The notes beneath the pieces were generated by a model, which saw nothing but the letters and a program-made list of their open reading frames with translations, was not told where the DNA came from and made no database searches. From Robiginitalea sp. (GTDB lineage Bacteria; Bacteroidota; Bacteroidia; Flavobacteriales; Flavobacteriaceae): a DNA stretch of 64,000 nucleotides. Location: contig JAHECA010000010.1 in assembly GCA_024642005.1 (NCBI GenBank), positions 51,480 through 115,479 of the forward strand, given 5' to 3'. Below, piece after piece: positions 1 through 8,540 of the stretch (its first letter is position 1; each line of letters opens with the position of its first letter). A program made the translations under genes and the position numbers.

Positions 1-1
1 T

Positions 2-304
2 ATCCTTAGGCAAATCGTCTCCATGTTCGAGGCTGCCGGCTTTAAAGATGTAAAAACCTACGAGCGGGAAACCGGGCCCGGCCTGGGCATTCACGAAATG
101 GGTGGGGCCCGAATGGGGTCAGACCCCAGGACTTCGGTCGTGAACCGGCACAACCAGGTACACGGGGTGCCCAATCTGTATATGACCGACGGGGCCTTTA
201 TGAATTCCTCAAGTTGTGTGAACCCCTCCCTGACTTACATGGCCTTTACAGCCCGGGCTGCAGCTCATGCAGCCGGGCAATTTCAGGCAGGGGCGTTCTC
301 TTAA
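2..304 (+). CDS. GMC family oxidoreductase, C-terminal fragment (cut by window start)
   Basis: Only the last 100 or so residues are present; the gene begins upstream of the window. The fragment has the C-terminal GMC_oxred_C signature: an IHEMGGARMG motif, then NQVHGV, VTDGAF-like MTDGAF, and SCVNPSLTYMAFTARAA, where the FAD-proximal His/Asn region lies. It is a clear paralogue of the complete enzyme at 6169-7881. GMC enzymes oxidise alcohol groups of sugars using FAD. The neighbouring genes point to a carbohydrate substrate. Which sugar, and which hydroxyl, cannot be read from this fragment. The gene ends 13 bases before the ASCH gene and may share its transcript. Confidence 0.88.
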   Translation: MLRQIVSMFEAAGFKDVKTYERETGPGLGIHEMGGARMGSDPRTSVVNRHNQVHGVPNLYMTDGAFMNSSSCVNPSLTYMAFTARAAAHAAGQFQAGAFS

Positions 305-317
305 TTATCGAATTTGC

Positions 318-785
318 ATGAAAAATACTTCCGCCAAACGCATGTGGGGTGACTACCTCGACCACCATTTGGAGTACGCCTTTTCCGGTGAACCCCGGAT
401 CGGCCCCCTGGGTTCCACGCCCGATCAGGCCGAACAAAACCTGAAATTGGTTTTAAAGGGCACCAAGCGCTCGATTACCCATTCCCTTCTTGGCATGCAG
501 CACAGGCGGGAAAACCTGCCCAAAATAGGCGACTTCACCATTGTCACCGACTGGGAAGGGGAAGCCCGTTGCATTGTGCGTACTGTGGCTGTACACCTGA
601 AGCCTTTTTTCAACATTTCGCCTTCTTACGCCAAGCTGGAAGGGGAAGGCAACGGCACGCTCGAAGCCTGGAAAAAGTCGCATTGGGACCTTTTTACGGA
701 AGAGTTAAAGGCCTATGGCCGCACTCCCCACGACAGCATGATTGTGGTTTGCGAGGTTTTCGACAAGGTTTACGATGGCGCTTAG
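318..785 (+). CDS. ASCH domain-containing protein (155 aa)
   Basis: A small soluble protein with no signal peptide. The start chosen is the ATG at 318, because the longer frame from 267 would overlap the preceding GMC gene. Features typical of ASCH/PUA-like proteins are the N-terminal W-x-x-Y-L segment, a central G-x-K-x-x-T-like stretch (KGTKRSIT), the acidic region around GDFTIVTDWEGEARCIV, and a late W-x-x-x-H/W-x-x-F segment. The fold is thought to bind RNA or modified nucleotides, but family function is poorly defined. It probably is not part of the sugar pathway beside it; co-transcription may be incidental. Confidence 0.75.
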   Translation: MKNTSAKRMWGDYLDHHLEYAFSGEPRIGPLGSTPDQAEQNLKLVLKGTKRSITHSLLGMQHRRENLPKIGDFTIVTDWEGEARCIVRTVAVHLKPFFNISPSYAKLEGEGNGTLEAWKKSHWDLFTEELKAYGRTPHDSMIVVCEVFDKVYDGA

Positions 786-828
786 GCAAGCTGCCAACTG
801 GTAATTCGCGCCTCGAATTCAAAAAATA

Positions 829-849
829 AGCCCGGATTATCTCCGGGCT
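829..849. terminator. Bidirectional terminator between convergent genes
   Basis: The stem AGCCCGG / CCGGGCT (7 bp, 7-nt loop) is flanked by an A-rich run on the left and TTTATTTT on the right, so it can end transcription in both directions. It sits between the ASCH gene and the converging Gfo/Idh/MocA gene. Confidence 0.75.
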
Positions 850-873
850 CGTTTATTTTAAAGGGCTTTTGCC

Positions 874-2010
874 TCAATCCAGGTTTACCCAGACGTTGCC
901 ACCTTTGTGGGATGCCACGGTTGCCTCGATAAAATTCAGGCCCCTGACCCCATCTGTAATGGTCGGGAATTCTCCGTCGTTGTACGCCTCTTTGCGAATG
1001 GCCCGCGCCACGCCCCGGTAAATATTGCCCATGGCATCAAAGATGCCCTCGGGATGCCCCGGGGGAAGCTTGGTGCCGTCGAGCGATAGTTTCGAGTTAT
1101 AGGGATGCCCGGGCTTATATAGCTGTACCGGAACACCGTCGGCAAGCTTGTACAAAAAGTTGGGGCGTTCCTGCTCCCATCGGAAGCCGGCCTTCTCGCC
1201 GTAAATGGTAATGGCCAGGCCGTTTTCCTCTCCGGTGGCAACCTGACTGGCCCTGATAACTCCTTTTACATGCTTGTCCATGCGAACCAGTACCGTGCCA
1301 TCTACATCCATTACGTTGTCGTCGTATAGGTAATTGAAATCGCAGAGCAGCGATTTGATGCGCAGTCCCGTGGTGAATTCAATCATATTGAAGGCATGTA
1401 CGCCAATGTCGCCCATACAAGAACTGATCCCCGCTTTCTTCGGGTCGAGCCGCCATACCTTGCCGCGCTGTTCCTTGTCGTGGATAATCGGATTGATCCA
1501 CCCCTGGTAGTAACGCGCGTCTACCTTGTGGATTCGGCCCAATTCCCCGGCCTTGATCATTTCGCGCATCTGCCGCACCATGGGGTATCCCGTATAGGTA
1601 TGGGTAACCGCGAAGACGGTTCCGGCCTTCTTGTGGGTATCGCGCAGAATTTTGGCCTCTTCGTAGGTAGTGGTCATCGGTTTCTCGCAAATCACGTTGA
1701 AACCATTTTCCAACAGCTTTTTCGCCATGGGGAAGTGCAGGAAATTCGGCGTCAGTACCGAAACCACCTGTATGCGCTGCGATTCGGGCAGCTGCATCTC
1801 CTTTTCGATCAGGGTGTCGAAATCGGGGTAAATGCGGTCGGTGGAAATCCCGATCTGCTCGGCAAAAGCGAGGTTATGATTCAGGTCAGGGTTAAAGACG
1901 GCTCCTACAATCTCATAGCTGTCGTACATATGGGCCGCCACGCGGTGCAACACCCCGATAAGGGAATCGCCCCCGCCTCCTAAGACGCCCAGTCTTAACT
2001 TTTTAGGCAT
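874..2010 (-). CDS. Gfo/Idh/MocA family oxidoreductase (378 aa)
   Basis: Cytoplasmic NAD(P)-dependent sugar or inositol dehydrogenase. The N-terminal Rossmann fold is visible as GVLGGGGDSLIG near residue 8. The family EKP motif appears as CEKPMTTTYEEA near residue 110, and the catalytic GDIGVHAFNMIEF segment with its His lies near residue 200. The length fits full-length family members. It is the last gene of a leftward set with MFS, NHS-type permease, DinB and TIM-barrel isomerase genes; the gap to the MFS gene is 22 bp. The context suggests it reduces or oxidises a sugar derivative imported by these permeases. The substrate is unknown. Confidence 0.88.
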   Translation of the reverse strand: MPKKLRLGVLGGGGDSLIGVLHRVAAHMYDSYEIVGAVFNPDLNHNLAFAEQIGISTDRIYPDFDTLIEKEMQLPESQRIQVVSVLTPNFLHFPMAKKLLENGFNVICEKPMTTTYEEAKILRDTHKKAGTVFAVTHTYTGYPMVRQMREMIKAGELGRIHKVDARYYQGWINPIIHDKEQRGKVWRLDPKKAGISSCMGDIGVHAFNMIEFTTGLRIKSLLCDFNYLYDDNVMDVDGTVLVRMDKHVKGVIRASQVATGEENGLAITIYGEKAGFRWEQERPNFLYKLADGVPVQLYKPGHPYNSKLSLDGTKLPPGHPEGIFDAMGNIYRGVARAIRKEAYNDGEFPTITDGVRGLNFIEATVASHKGGNVWVNLD

Positions 2011-2032
2011 GGTAATATTTGAATTTTACAGA

Positions 2033-3250
2033 TTAATCGTGTTTGACTCGTAGCTCTTCCAGTTTTTTGCGGAACAGGAACAGTATAAAAAATAAGATGG
2101 CCACAGTCATTGGAAAAAACATCATTTTGCCAAGGGTGGCCTTCCCTGCAGCCAATTCGGCTGCCTCCTGAGCGATCCCCTCTGCCAGTTTAGACTCGCG
2201 GGCAGTGTCGAGCCATGAACCAATTACAGGTTGCCAAATGGCGGTGGAGAGCATTCCGGCACCCCCGACAAGAGACATGCCAAGCGCACCTGTTTTCGGA
2301 ATGTACTCAGAGGTAAACCCGATCATGGTGGGCCAGAAATAACAAACCCCCAATGCGAACAGTACGGCGGCAGCATAGATCATTCCACCCTCGGCTATAC
2401 TCATACTGTAAACCGCCAGGGTGGTTACAATAGCCGACAGGAGCAACACCCCTATGGGATTGAGTTTGTGCACCAGGAACCCTCCAAAATAGCGACCCGT
2501 GGCCATAATGCCTGTAACCATGGCCAAAATCAGCATCGGGCTGGCCCCGGAATTACCCAGGATGCGCTCGACCCATTGCTGTGGCCCGAATTCGGATATG
2601 GCAGTGAGGGTCATACAGAGGATTATGAAGATAAACAAAGGACTCGCCAGAGAACGTATGTTGAGGCTGGTATCTGTTTCGATGTGCTCGCTCTCAGGAA
2701 AGGTTTCTTTAAAGAACAGGTACCCGTAGATCAGGGTCGGAATAAGCATGATGCCGATCTGGGCCTGCCAGCCCATGCTCATGTCTGTCATGAATTTCGA
2801 TACAAGGGCGCCGATCACAATTCCACCCGGAAACCATACATGGAAGCGGTTGAGCATCGCTGTCCGGTTGCGGGTAAACATGTCTGCAATCATCGGGTTA
2901 CAGGCCGCTTCTACCGAACCATTTGCAAAACCGATGAAAAAGGTAGAGATCAGGAGGGTCCAGAAACCGCCAGCCAAGATGGTCAGAACCAGGCCCAACA
3001 AGTGTGAAGCGAAGGCAATGATCATGAGCTTCCGGGCGCCAATCGAATTGTAGAGTAACCCCCCAACCACGGTTGCAATTGGGAAACCGAGGAAAGCCAT
3101 CCCGTTGATGTAGCCCAATTGGGTGTCAGTCAGGCTAAATTGGATGCCCAGCTGGTCCAGGATCCCTGCGCGTATCGCGAAGGTCATCGCTGTGACGACC
3201 AAAGAGATACAGGCCGCCAGGAAAAGCTTGTTCTTGTTAACTTGTTTCAT
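2033..3250 (-). CDS. MFS transporter (405 aa)
   Basis: An inner-membrane major facilitator with about 12 hydrophobic segments. The loop between helices 2 and 3 contains a G-A-R-K motif (YNSIGARKLM), the usual MFS motif A region. The C-terminus is short and basic (FRKKLEELRVKHD). The start at 3250 (MKQVNKNK) is preferred over the ATG four codons upstream at 3262; the sequence does not settle this. It lies in the sugar-oxidation operon between the Gfo/Idh/MocA and NHS-permease genes, so it probably imports a sugar, an oxidised sugar or a uronate. Confidence 0.85.
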   Translation of the reverse strand: MKQVNKNKLFLAACISLVVTAMTFAIRAGILDQLGIQFSLTDTQLGYINGMAFLGFPIATVVGGLLYNSIGARKLMIIAFASHLLGLVLTILAGGFWTLLISTFFIGFANGSVEAACNPMIADMFTRNRTAMLNRFHVWFPGGIVIGALVSKFMTDMSMGWQAQIGIMLIPTLIYGYLFFKETFPESEHIETDTSLNIRSLASPLFIFIILCMTLTAISEFGPQQWVERILGNSGASPMLILAMVTGIMATGRYFGGFLVHKLNPIGVLLLSAIVTTLAVYSMSIAEGGMIYAAAVLFALGVCYFWPTMIGFTSEYIPKTGALGMSLVGGAGMLSTAIWQPVIGSWLDTARESKLAEGIAQEAAELAAGKATLGKMMFFPMTVAILFFILFLFRKKLEELRVKHD

Positions 3251-3293
3251 AGTGGATTGCATTAGTTAGTTGTTGGTTATGAAGATATTAAAA

Positions 3294-4502
3294 TTATGCT
3301 TGATAGCTGACCTTCTCATTCTTAAAGAAGAGGACAAAAAACAGCAGCACCAGATAGGAGAAACCGGCCGGATACAGCCAGATCTCCTTCCAGAAATGCC
3401 CGTCTGCATTAACGTACTGATCGACGATAATGCCCGACACTTTGTAGCCGATTAGCATGCCGATGCCGTAGGTGGCCAGGGTGATAAGCCCCTGAGCTGC
3501 GCTTCGGATTTTTTCACCTGCTTTTACGTCTGTGAAAATTTGACCGGAAACGAAAAAGAAATCGTAGCATATCCCATGCAGCAAAATGCCCCCAAACAGC
3601 ATCCAGGTGCCCTCCCCGGTATCGCCGTAAGCAAAAAGGGTGTATCTGATTCCCCAGGCCAGCATCCCGACGATAAGTGTCCATTTCAGTCCATAACGGT
3701 TGAGGAAAACAGGCAGCATCAACAGGAATAATACTTCCGAAATCTGCCCGAAAGACATATTGCCGGCCGCATCTTCCATCCCAATCTCATTCATAAAAGG
3801 ATTGGCAAAACTGAAATAAAAAGCCAGCGGGATGCAGATTAGAATACTCGAAACGAAAAAGATCAGGTAATTCCGCCCCTTGAGCAATCGGAGGGCTTCG
3901 AGGCCCAGCACGTCGCCCATGGAGAACTTACTCCCCCTGGCCCCTGGCGGGGTGTGGGGCAGGGTAAAACAGAACAGGCCCAGGGCCAGGGAAGAAGCCG
4001 AGGCCAGGATAAAAGTGTAGCTCAGCAGCTCTTTGGCTTCCCAGCGCAGGACGTAACCGATGAGCATACCGGCGGCAATCCAGCCCACGGTACCCCAAAG
4101 CCGGATTCGGGCAAATTGGCGGGAAGGGTCTTTCATCTGGTTAAAAGCCACGCTGTTTGCCAGAGCCAGGGTGGGCATGTAAAGTATCATGTAGACAAGC
4201 AAAAAGGGATAAAACCCGGCGAAATCGACCGCATTGCCTATAAAATACATCAGGCCAGCACCAATCAGGTGGATTACCCCGAGCAGTCGCTGGGCGGCAA
4301 AATAGCGGTCGGCTATTAAACCCACCACAAAAGGGGCCACAATGGCACCCCAGGCCTGGGTCATATAGGCGGTGCCCACTGCCTCGGCATCGGTGCCCAA
4401 ACTTCTGCCCAGGTAAGTACCCATGGTAACGAACCAGCTCCCCCAGACAAAAAATTCCAGGAACATCATTACCGATAACTGCAGGCGGATACTTGTTTTC
4501 AT
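3294..4502 (-). CDS. Nucleoside:H+ symporter (NHS) family MFS permease (402 aa)
   Basis: A 12-helix inner-membrane permease. The N-terminal FFVWGSWFVTMGTYL segment and the following GLIADRYFAAQRLLG loop match the Nuc_H_symport family (NupG/XapB-like). In Bacteroidota, genes of this family are common in sugar and uronate catabolic loci, where the substrate need not be a nucleoside. It is followed closely by a second, unrelated MFS transporter and preceded by the DinB gene (5-bp gap), so one transcript is likely. I infer a role in sugar uptake rather than nucleoside uptake. Confidence 0.83.
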   Translation of the reverse strand: MKTSIRLQLSVMMFLEFFVWGSWFVTMGTYLGRSLGTDAEAVGTAYMTQAWGAIVAPFVVGLIADRYFAAQRLLGVIHLIGAGLMYFIGNAVDFAGFYPFLLVYMILYMPTLALANSVAFNQMKDPSRQFARIRLWGTVGWIAAGMLIGYVLRWEAKELLSYTFILASASSLALGLFCFTLPHTPPGARGSKFSMGDVLGLEALRLLKGRNYLIFFVSSILICIPLAFYFSFANPFMNEIGMEDAAGNMSFGQISEVLFLLMLPVFLNRYGLKWTLIVGMLAWGIRYTLFAYGDTGEGTWMLFGGILLHGICYDFFFVSGQIFTDVKAGEKIRSAAQGLITLATYGIGMLIGYKVSGIIVDQYVNADGHFWKEIWLYPAGFSYLVLLFFVLFFKNEKVSYQA

Positions 4503-4507
4503 TGCCC

Positions 4508-4951
4508 TTATCGTTTGTAAAAAATATAATCCAATACCTGGGGCTCCAGGTTGTTAGCCCTGAAATCGGCGGCAATCTGGGCCCTGTGATGGGTAGAGTG
4601 GTTGATAATGTGAAACAGGATGTCTTGCAGCGAATTGGTGTAGGCACGCCCCTGTGAGTTTTCATAGGCAATCCGCCTGTCCATGGAGTCGGCATTGCTG
4701 ATAATTTCAAAGGAATCGCGCTGGTTCTCGTAGTGCAGGTCTCCCCAGGCGGAAACAGGGTGTTGGTCCCAAACTGCCAGGGTCGGGGCCCGTTCTGTTA
4801 TCCGTGCATTCCAGATATGGTGTGCATTCAAAACATGGCTGAACAGGCGCATGCTCTCCTGAGGCACCGCGCCCACTCCGGCACACGACTCGATAATCTT
4901 TTTATTGCAGTAGAAATTGTAGTCGAAAAGCTGCTGGAAAAAAGCCTTCAT
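4508..4951 (-). CDS. DinB family protein (147 aa)
   Basis: A small four-helix-bundle protein. Three spaced histidines of the DinB/YfiT metal site are visible: the His in HVLNAHHIW near residue 45, and the pair in IINHSTHHRAQI near residue 120. Members of this family include thiol-dependent S-transferases and metal-dependent hydrolases. It is an unusual partner in a sugar operon, with gaps of 5 bp downstream and 12 bp upstream. It may deal with a reactive carbonyl by-product, but that is speculation. Confidence 0.82.
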   Translation of the reverse strand: MKAFFQQLFDYNFYCNKKIIESCAGVGAVPQESMRLFSHVLNAHHIWNARITERAPTLAVWDQHPVSAWGDLHYENQRDSFEIISNADSMDRRIAYENSQGRAYTNSLQDILFHIINHSTHHRAQIAADFRANNLEPQVLDYIFYKR

Positions 4952-4963
4952 GGGGTTCGGCGC

Positions 4964-5962
4964 TTATGCCAGCATGCCGGCTGCTTTCAGCAACAGGTCG
5001 CGGGTGGCAATTATCCCGGCTTCCTCCCCGAGACCATCTCCTTCATACTCCACGCCGACAAAACCGGTATACCCGGCATCCTTGACGATCTGGAGCATTT
5101 TGACGTAATCGATGTTTTTCTCATTTCCGGCTTCGTCAAAATCGTGGGCTTTGGCACTTACTGCCTTGGCAAAAGGCATGAGCTCGGCAACACCCTGATA
5201 GATGTCGTAACTATCGGCACAGCCAGACGCCCAGTCGTTGGGGTCGTTGCGGCGGATGCAGAAATTCCCGAAGTCGGGCAAAGTACCGCAATTGTCACGG
5301 CCTACCTGGGTCATCACTTCGGCCATCAGCTTCCCGTTGGAAGAAAGGCCGCCGTGGTTTTCCACCAGAATATTGATCCCTTTCCCGGAAGCGTAAGTGC
5401 CCAGGCGCGTTAACCCGTCTACGGAATTGGGTATCCACTGGGCCGGGTCGTCGCTCCCCGCCAGGTTCACGCGAATGGCATGGCAGCCCATCGCTGCGGC
5501 GGCGTCTACCCATTTGTAATGGTTTTCGACTGCCGCTACCCGCTCTTTCTCATCAGAGACCGCCAGGTTTCCCTGCCCGTCGATCATTATAAGAACGTTT
5601 TGCAGTCCGTGCCGGGCAGCCTCGGCATTGCACTTTTCGACAAACTCCTGCATGGCCTCGGTCGAATACCCTGCAGGTTGCAGGGCCTTATTGTATAATT
5701 GGCTCACGTATTCCAGCCCGGTAAAACCCAGCTTCTTGGCCCTTTCTGCAAAGCTATAGGGGTCTACCCCATCGTTGCGGATCATCCGGTTGATAGACCA
5801 TTGGGCCAGTGACAACTTAAAAAAGGGGTCCGCCGACATTTCCCCGGCAGCATCGTCTGCGGCCCCTGCCTTTTCTTCCTTCCCCTTGCAGGCCATAAGT
5901 CCCATCAGGGAAAGTGCCGCTCCGGCTCTGCCTCCCTGATTGATAAACGTTCTTCTTTTCAT
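4964..5962 (-). CDS. Exported sugar phosphate isomerase/epimerase-like TIM-barrel lipoprotein (332 aa)
   Basis: The N-terminus MKRRTFINQGG is a twin-arginine-type signal, followed by a lipobox ending at Cys25 (GLMAC), so the protein is probably a folded, exported lipoprotein. The remainder is an AP-endonuclease-2/xylose-isomerase-like TIM barrel. Its metal ligands appear as Glu in ILVENHGG, Asp in LPDFGNF, His in KAHDF and Glu in VGVEYEG. Exported members near GMC oxidoreductases include 3-keto-glycoside-processing enzymes, and I infer a similar role here. It is the first gene of the leftward operon, 206 bp from the divergent GMC gene. Confidence 0.85.
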   Translation of the reverse strand: MKRRTFINQGGRAGAALSLMGLMACKGKEEKAGAADDAAGEMSADPFFKLSLAQWSINRMIRNDGVDPYSFAERAKKLGFTGLEYVSQLYNKALQPAGYSTEAMQEFVEKCNAEAARHGLQNVLIMIDGQGNLAVSDEKERVAAVENHYKWVDAAAAMGCHAIRVNLAGSDDPAQWIPNSVDGLTRLGTYASGKGINILVENHGGLSSNGKLMAEVMTQVGRDNCGTLPDFGNFCIRRNDPNDWASGCADSYDIYQGVAELMPFAKAVSAKAHDFDEAGNEKNIDYVKMLQIVKDAGYTGFVGVEYEGDGLGEEAGIIATRDLLLKAAGMLA

Positions 5963-6168
5963 AATAGCTGGAATGGTTATTGGTTAGTTATTCGGGAAAC
6001 CTGAAAAAAAAAAGCCCGAAGGCAGGTATTCCGGTCAAGGGTTTCAGCTTCATTGCATTATCGCTAACATTTAAGCCAAAACCATGTGAAACTCCCGGTT
6101 TTCCAAGGTGTTTAAATGTAGAAAATTAATTTAATATTTGATACTTTTAGCATTTATCAAATTTCTAT
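5963..6168. promoter_or_regulatory. Divergent intergenic region of the sugar-oxidation locus
   Basis: This 206-bp gap separates the leftward isomerase operon from the rightward GMC operon and should hold both promoters. On the + strand TACTTTTA (6141-6148) is one base from the Bacteroidota -7 element TAnnTTTG and lies about 20 bp before the GMC start. No convincing -33 TTG or operator palindrome was found. Confidence 0.35.
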
Positions 6169-7881
6169 ATGAGTAAATTCCATTACAACCAGGAACAGGA
6201 ATCGTATGATGCAATCGTAGTGGGCAGCGGGATAAGCGGCGGATGGGCTGCCAAAGAACTCTGCGAAGCCGGCCTGAAGACCCTGGTCCTGGAAAGGGGA
6301 CGCATGGTAACCCACATCGAAGATTACCCCACGGCCCTGATGGATGACTGGGATTTCCCGAACGCAGGACAACTCCCCCGGGAAGAAAAAGCAAAACAAC
6401 TCAAACAGGCCCGTACCGGTTACACCGTACAGGCCCAGCATAACTTCTGGTTCGTAAACGACCTGGAGCACCCCTATAATGAGGTGAAGCGCTTCGACTG
6501 GATGCGGGGCTACCACGTGGGGGGCCGTTCCATCATGTGGGGCCGGCACAGCTACCGGTGGAGCGAACTCGACTTCGAGGCCAACAAAAAAGATGGTCAC
6601 GGCGTAGACTGGCCGGTACGTTACAAAGACATTGCCCCCTGGTACGACATGGTCGAAGCCTATATCGGCGTAACGGGGGAAACCCTGGGCCTGGAGCAGC
6701 TTCCCGATGGCGTTTTTGAGCCCATGATGGAGCTCAATTGCCTGGAGCAGCACGTGCGCGACCAGCTCAGGGAGCACTACGACAACCGCTTCATGACTGC
6801 AGGTCGGGTGGCCCATATCAACAGCGACAAGGCATTTGAAGGACGTACCCGCTGCCAGTACCGGAACCGCTGTATACGCGGCTGTCCGTTCGGGGCCTAT
6901 TTCAGCAGCCTGTCTTCGACACTCCCGGCTGCCGAACGAACGGGCAACCTCACCCTGAGGCCCGATTCCGTCGTACACGAAATCGTTTACGACCCCGACA
7001 CCAAAAAGGCAAGCGGTGTTAAAATAATTGACCGTTTAACCAAAGAAACCTTTGAGTATAAAGCTAAGGTCATTTTCCTTTGTGCCTCTGCCATCGCCTC
7101 TACCTCAATACTGATGCAATCCAGGTCGGAGCGGTTTCCGAACGGGTTGGGGAACGACAGCGACCAACTGGGCCGGAACATCATGGACCACCACCTGGGC
7201 ATTGGCGCCTCGGGCAAGTTCGACGGCTTTGCAGACAAGTATTACAAAGGCCGCAAGGCTAACGGCATATACCTGCCCCGTTTCCGTAATATCGGCGGAA
7301 ACACAGACATGGATTCCTTTGTAAGGGGATACGGGTATCAGGGCGGTGCGAGTCGGGGCAATTGGGAAGAAGTAATCGCGGAAGTCTCGCACGGCAAAGC
7401 GCTCAAAGAAGCCATCCTCAAGCCGGGAGACTGGACTTTCGGCATGGGCGGGTTTGGCGAAATGCTGCCCTATGAAGACAACCGGATGACCCTGGACTAC
7501 GACAACCCCGATCAATGGGGGCTGCCCACCGTCACTTTCGACGCCGAATACAAGGAGAACGAGCTCAACATGCGCAAGGATATGCAGGAGCAGGCCGTGG
7601 AAATGCTCACCAAAGCCGGCCTGCGCGACGTGGAACCCTTCGACAATGGCAGTGCGCCCGGCATCGGTATTCATGAGATGGGGACTGCCCGGATGGGCCG
7701 CGACCCCAAAACTTCCGTACTCAATGGGAACAACCAGGTGCACACGGTTAAAAACGTCTATGTGACAGACGGGGCCTTCATGACCTCTGCCTCCTGTGTG
7801 AATCCATCGCTGACCTATATGGCTTTTACAGCCCGGGCAGCCCACCACGCTGTAGAAGAACTTAAAAAAGGAAAACTGTAA
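6169..7881 (+). CDS. GMC family FAD-dependent sugar oxidoreductase, catalytic subunit (570 aa)
   Basis: A full-length flavoprotein. The N-terminal dinucleotide motif is DAIVVGSGISGG (residues about 14-25), followed by LVLERG. A GGRSIMWGRHSYRW stretch (near 115) is typical of gluconate/fructose dehydrogenase-like GMC enzymes. A CRNRCIRGCPFGAYF-like Cys cluster near residue 225 resembles that of bacterial FAD glucose dehydrogenases. The C-terminus has IHEMGTARMG and SCVNPSLTYMAF. It lacks a signal peptide but overlaps by 1 bp a gene for a Tat-exported small subunit, so export as a complex (hitchhiking) is likely. Probable activity: oxidation of a sugar or glycoside hydroxyl, perhaps at C3. Confidence 0.9.
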   Translation: MSKFHYNQEQESYDAIVVGSGISGGWAAKELCEAGLKTLVLERGRMVTHIEDYPTALMDDWDFPNAGQLPREEKAKQLKQARTGYTVQAQHNFWFVNDLEHPYNEVKRFDWMRGYHVGGRSIMWGRHSYRWSELDFEANKKDGHGVDWPVRYKDIAPWYDMVEAYIGVTGETLGLEQLPDGVFEPMMELNCLEQHVRDQLREHYDNRFMTAGRVAHINSDKAFEGRTRCQYRNRCIRGCPFGAYFSSLSSTLPAAERTGNLTLRPDSVVHEIVYDPDTKKASGVKIIDRLTKETFEYKAKVIFLCASAIASTSILMQSRSERFPNGLGNDSDQLGRNIMDHHLGIGASGKFDGFADKYYKGRKANGIYLPRFRNIGGNTDMDSFVRGYGYQGGASRGNWEEVIAEVSHGKALKEAILKPGDWTFGMGGFGEMLPYEDNRMTLDYDNPDQWGLPTVTFDAEYKENELNMRKDMQEQAVEMLTKAGLRDVEPFDNGSAPGIGIHEMGTARMGRDPKTSVLNGNNQVHTVKNVYVTDGAFMTSASCVNPSLTYMAFTARAAHHAVEELKKGKL

Positions 7882-8531
7882 TGGAAAGAAGAACAGCCCT
7901 CCGAAACATGGGCATGGCCATGGGCCTGACCGTGGCCACCCCCACCCTGATCAGCCTGCTGCAAAGCTGTCAGCAAGAAGCTGCCGTGCTCTGGACGCCG
8001 AAATTTTTCTCGTCAGATCAGGGCGTCGTATTAACAAAGCTGGTAGATATCATTATCCCGAAAACCGATACTCCTTCGGCTTCGGAAGTGCAGGTACACG
8101 CCTTTATTGACGGCTATATAAACGAAGTTTCTGAACCCGGTGAGCAGGAGCTGATGAATATGGCATTCACGGCCTTTATTGCAAAGGCCCTGGCCGATTC
8201 GGGTAAAACCGGGGCAGCCGAACTTTCGGCCGAAGAACTTGAACCGGTACTCGCCGCCGCCCTCGCCACAAAAGGCCCTGAAGCAGAATCCCAGCTTTCT
8301 GAGGCGGTTGCGGCCTATCAACAAGCCCTGGCAGCCGGAGAGCAGGCCGTCCTCGACGAGGCATTTGCACGCACGTTGTTTGCCACAAACCTGCGCGGGG
8401 CGGTTATCTGGGCTTATAAGACCTCTGAATACGTCGGAGAGAAAGTACTGGCCTATTTGCCCGTACCCGGCGGATGGACCCCTTGCGGGGATCTGGATGA
8501 ACTGACCGGCGGAAAAGCCTGGTCCATTTAA
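7881..8531 (+). CDS. Gluconate 2-dehydrogenase subunit 3 family protein, Tat lipoprotein (216 aa)
   Basis: The small subunit partner of the GMC enzyme; the two genes overlap by one base (TAATG). The N-terminus MERRTALRNMG is a Tat signal, and LLQSC gives a possible lipobox at Cys30. The mature part has the family pattern of VDIIIPKTDTPSASEVQVHAFID followed by helices and a C-terminal GAVIWAYKTSEYVGEKVLAYLPVPGGW. Known members carry the signal that exports the GMC subunit. Electrons would pass to a membrane or c-type acceptor, but no cytochrome gene is seen nearby. Confidence 0.87.
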   Translation: MERRTALRNMGMAMGLTVATPTLISLLQSCQQEAAVLWTPKFFSSDQGVVLTKLVDIIIPKTDTPSASEVQVHAFIDGYINEVSEPGEQELMNMAFTAFIAKALADSGKTGAAELSAEELEPVLAAALATKGPEAESQLSEAVAAYQQALAAGEQAVLDEAFARTLFATNLRGAVIWAYKTSEYVGEKVLAYLPVPGGWTPCGDLDELTGGKAWSI

Positions 8532-8540
8532 GCGCACCCC

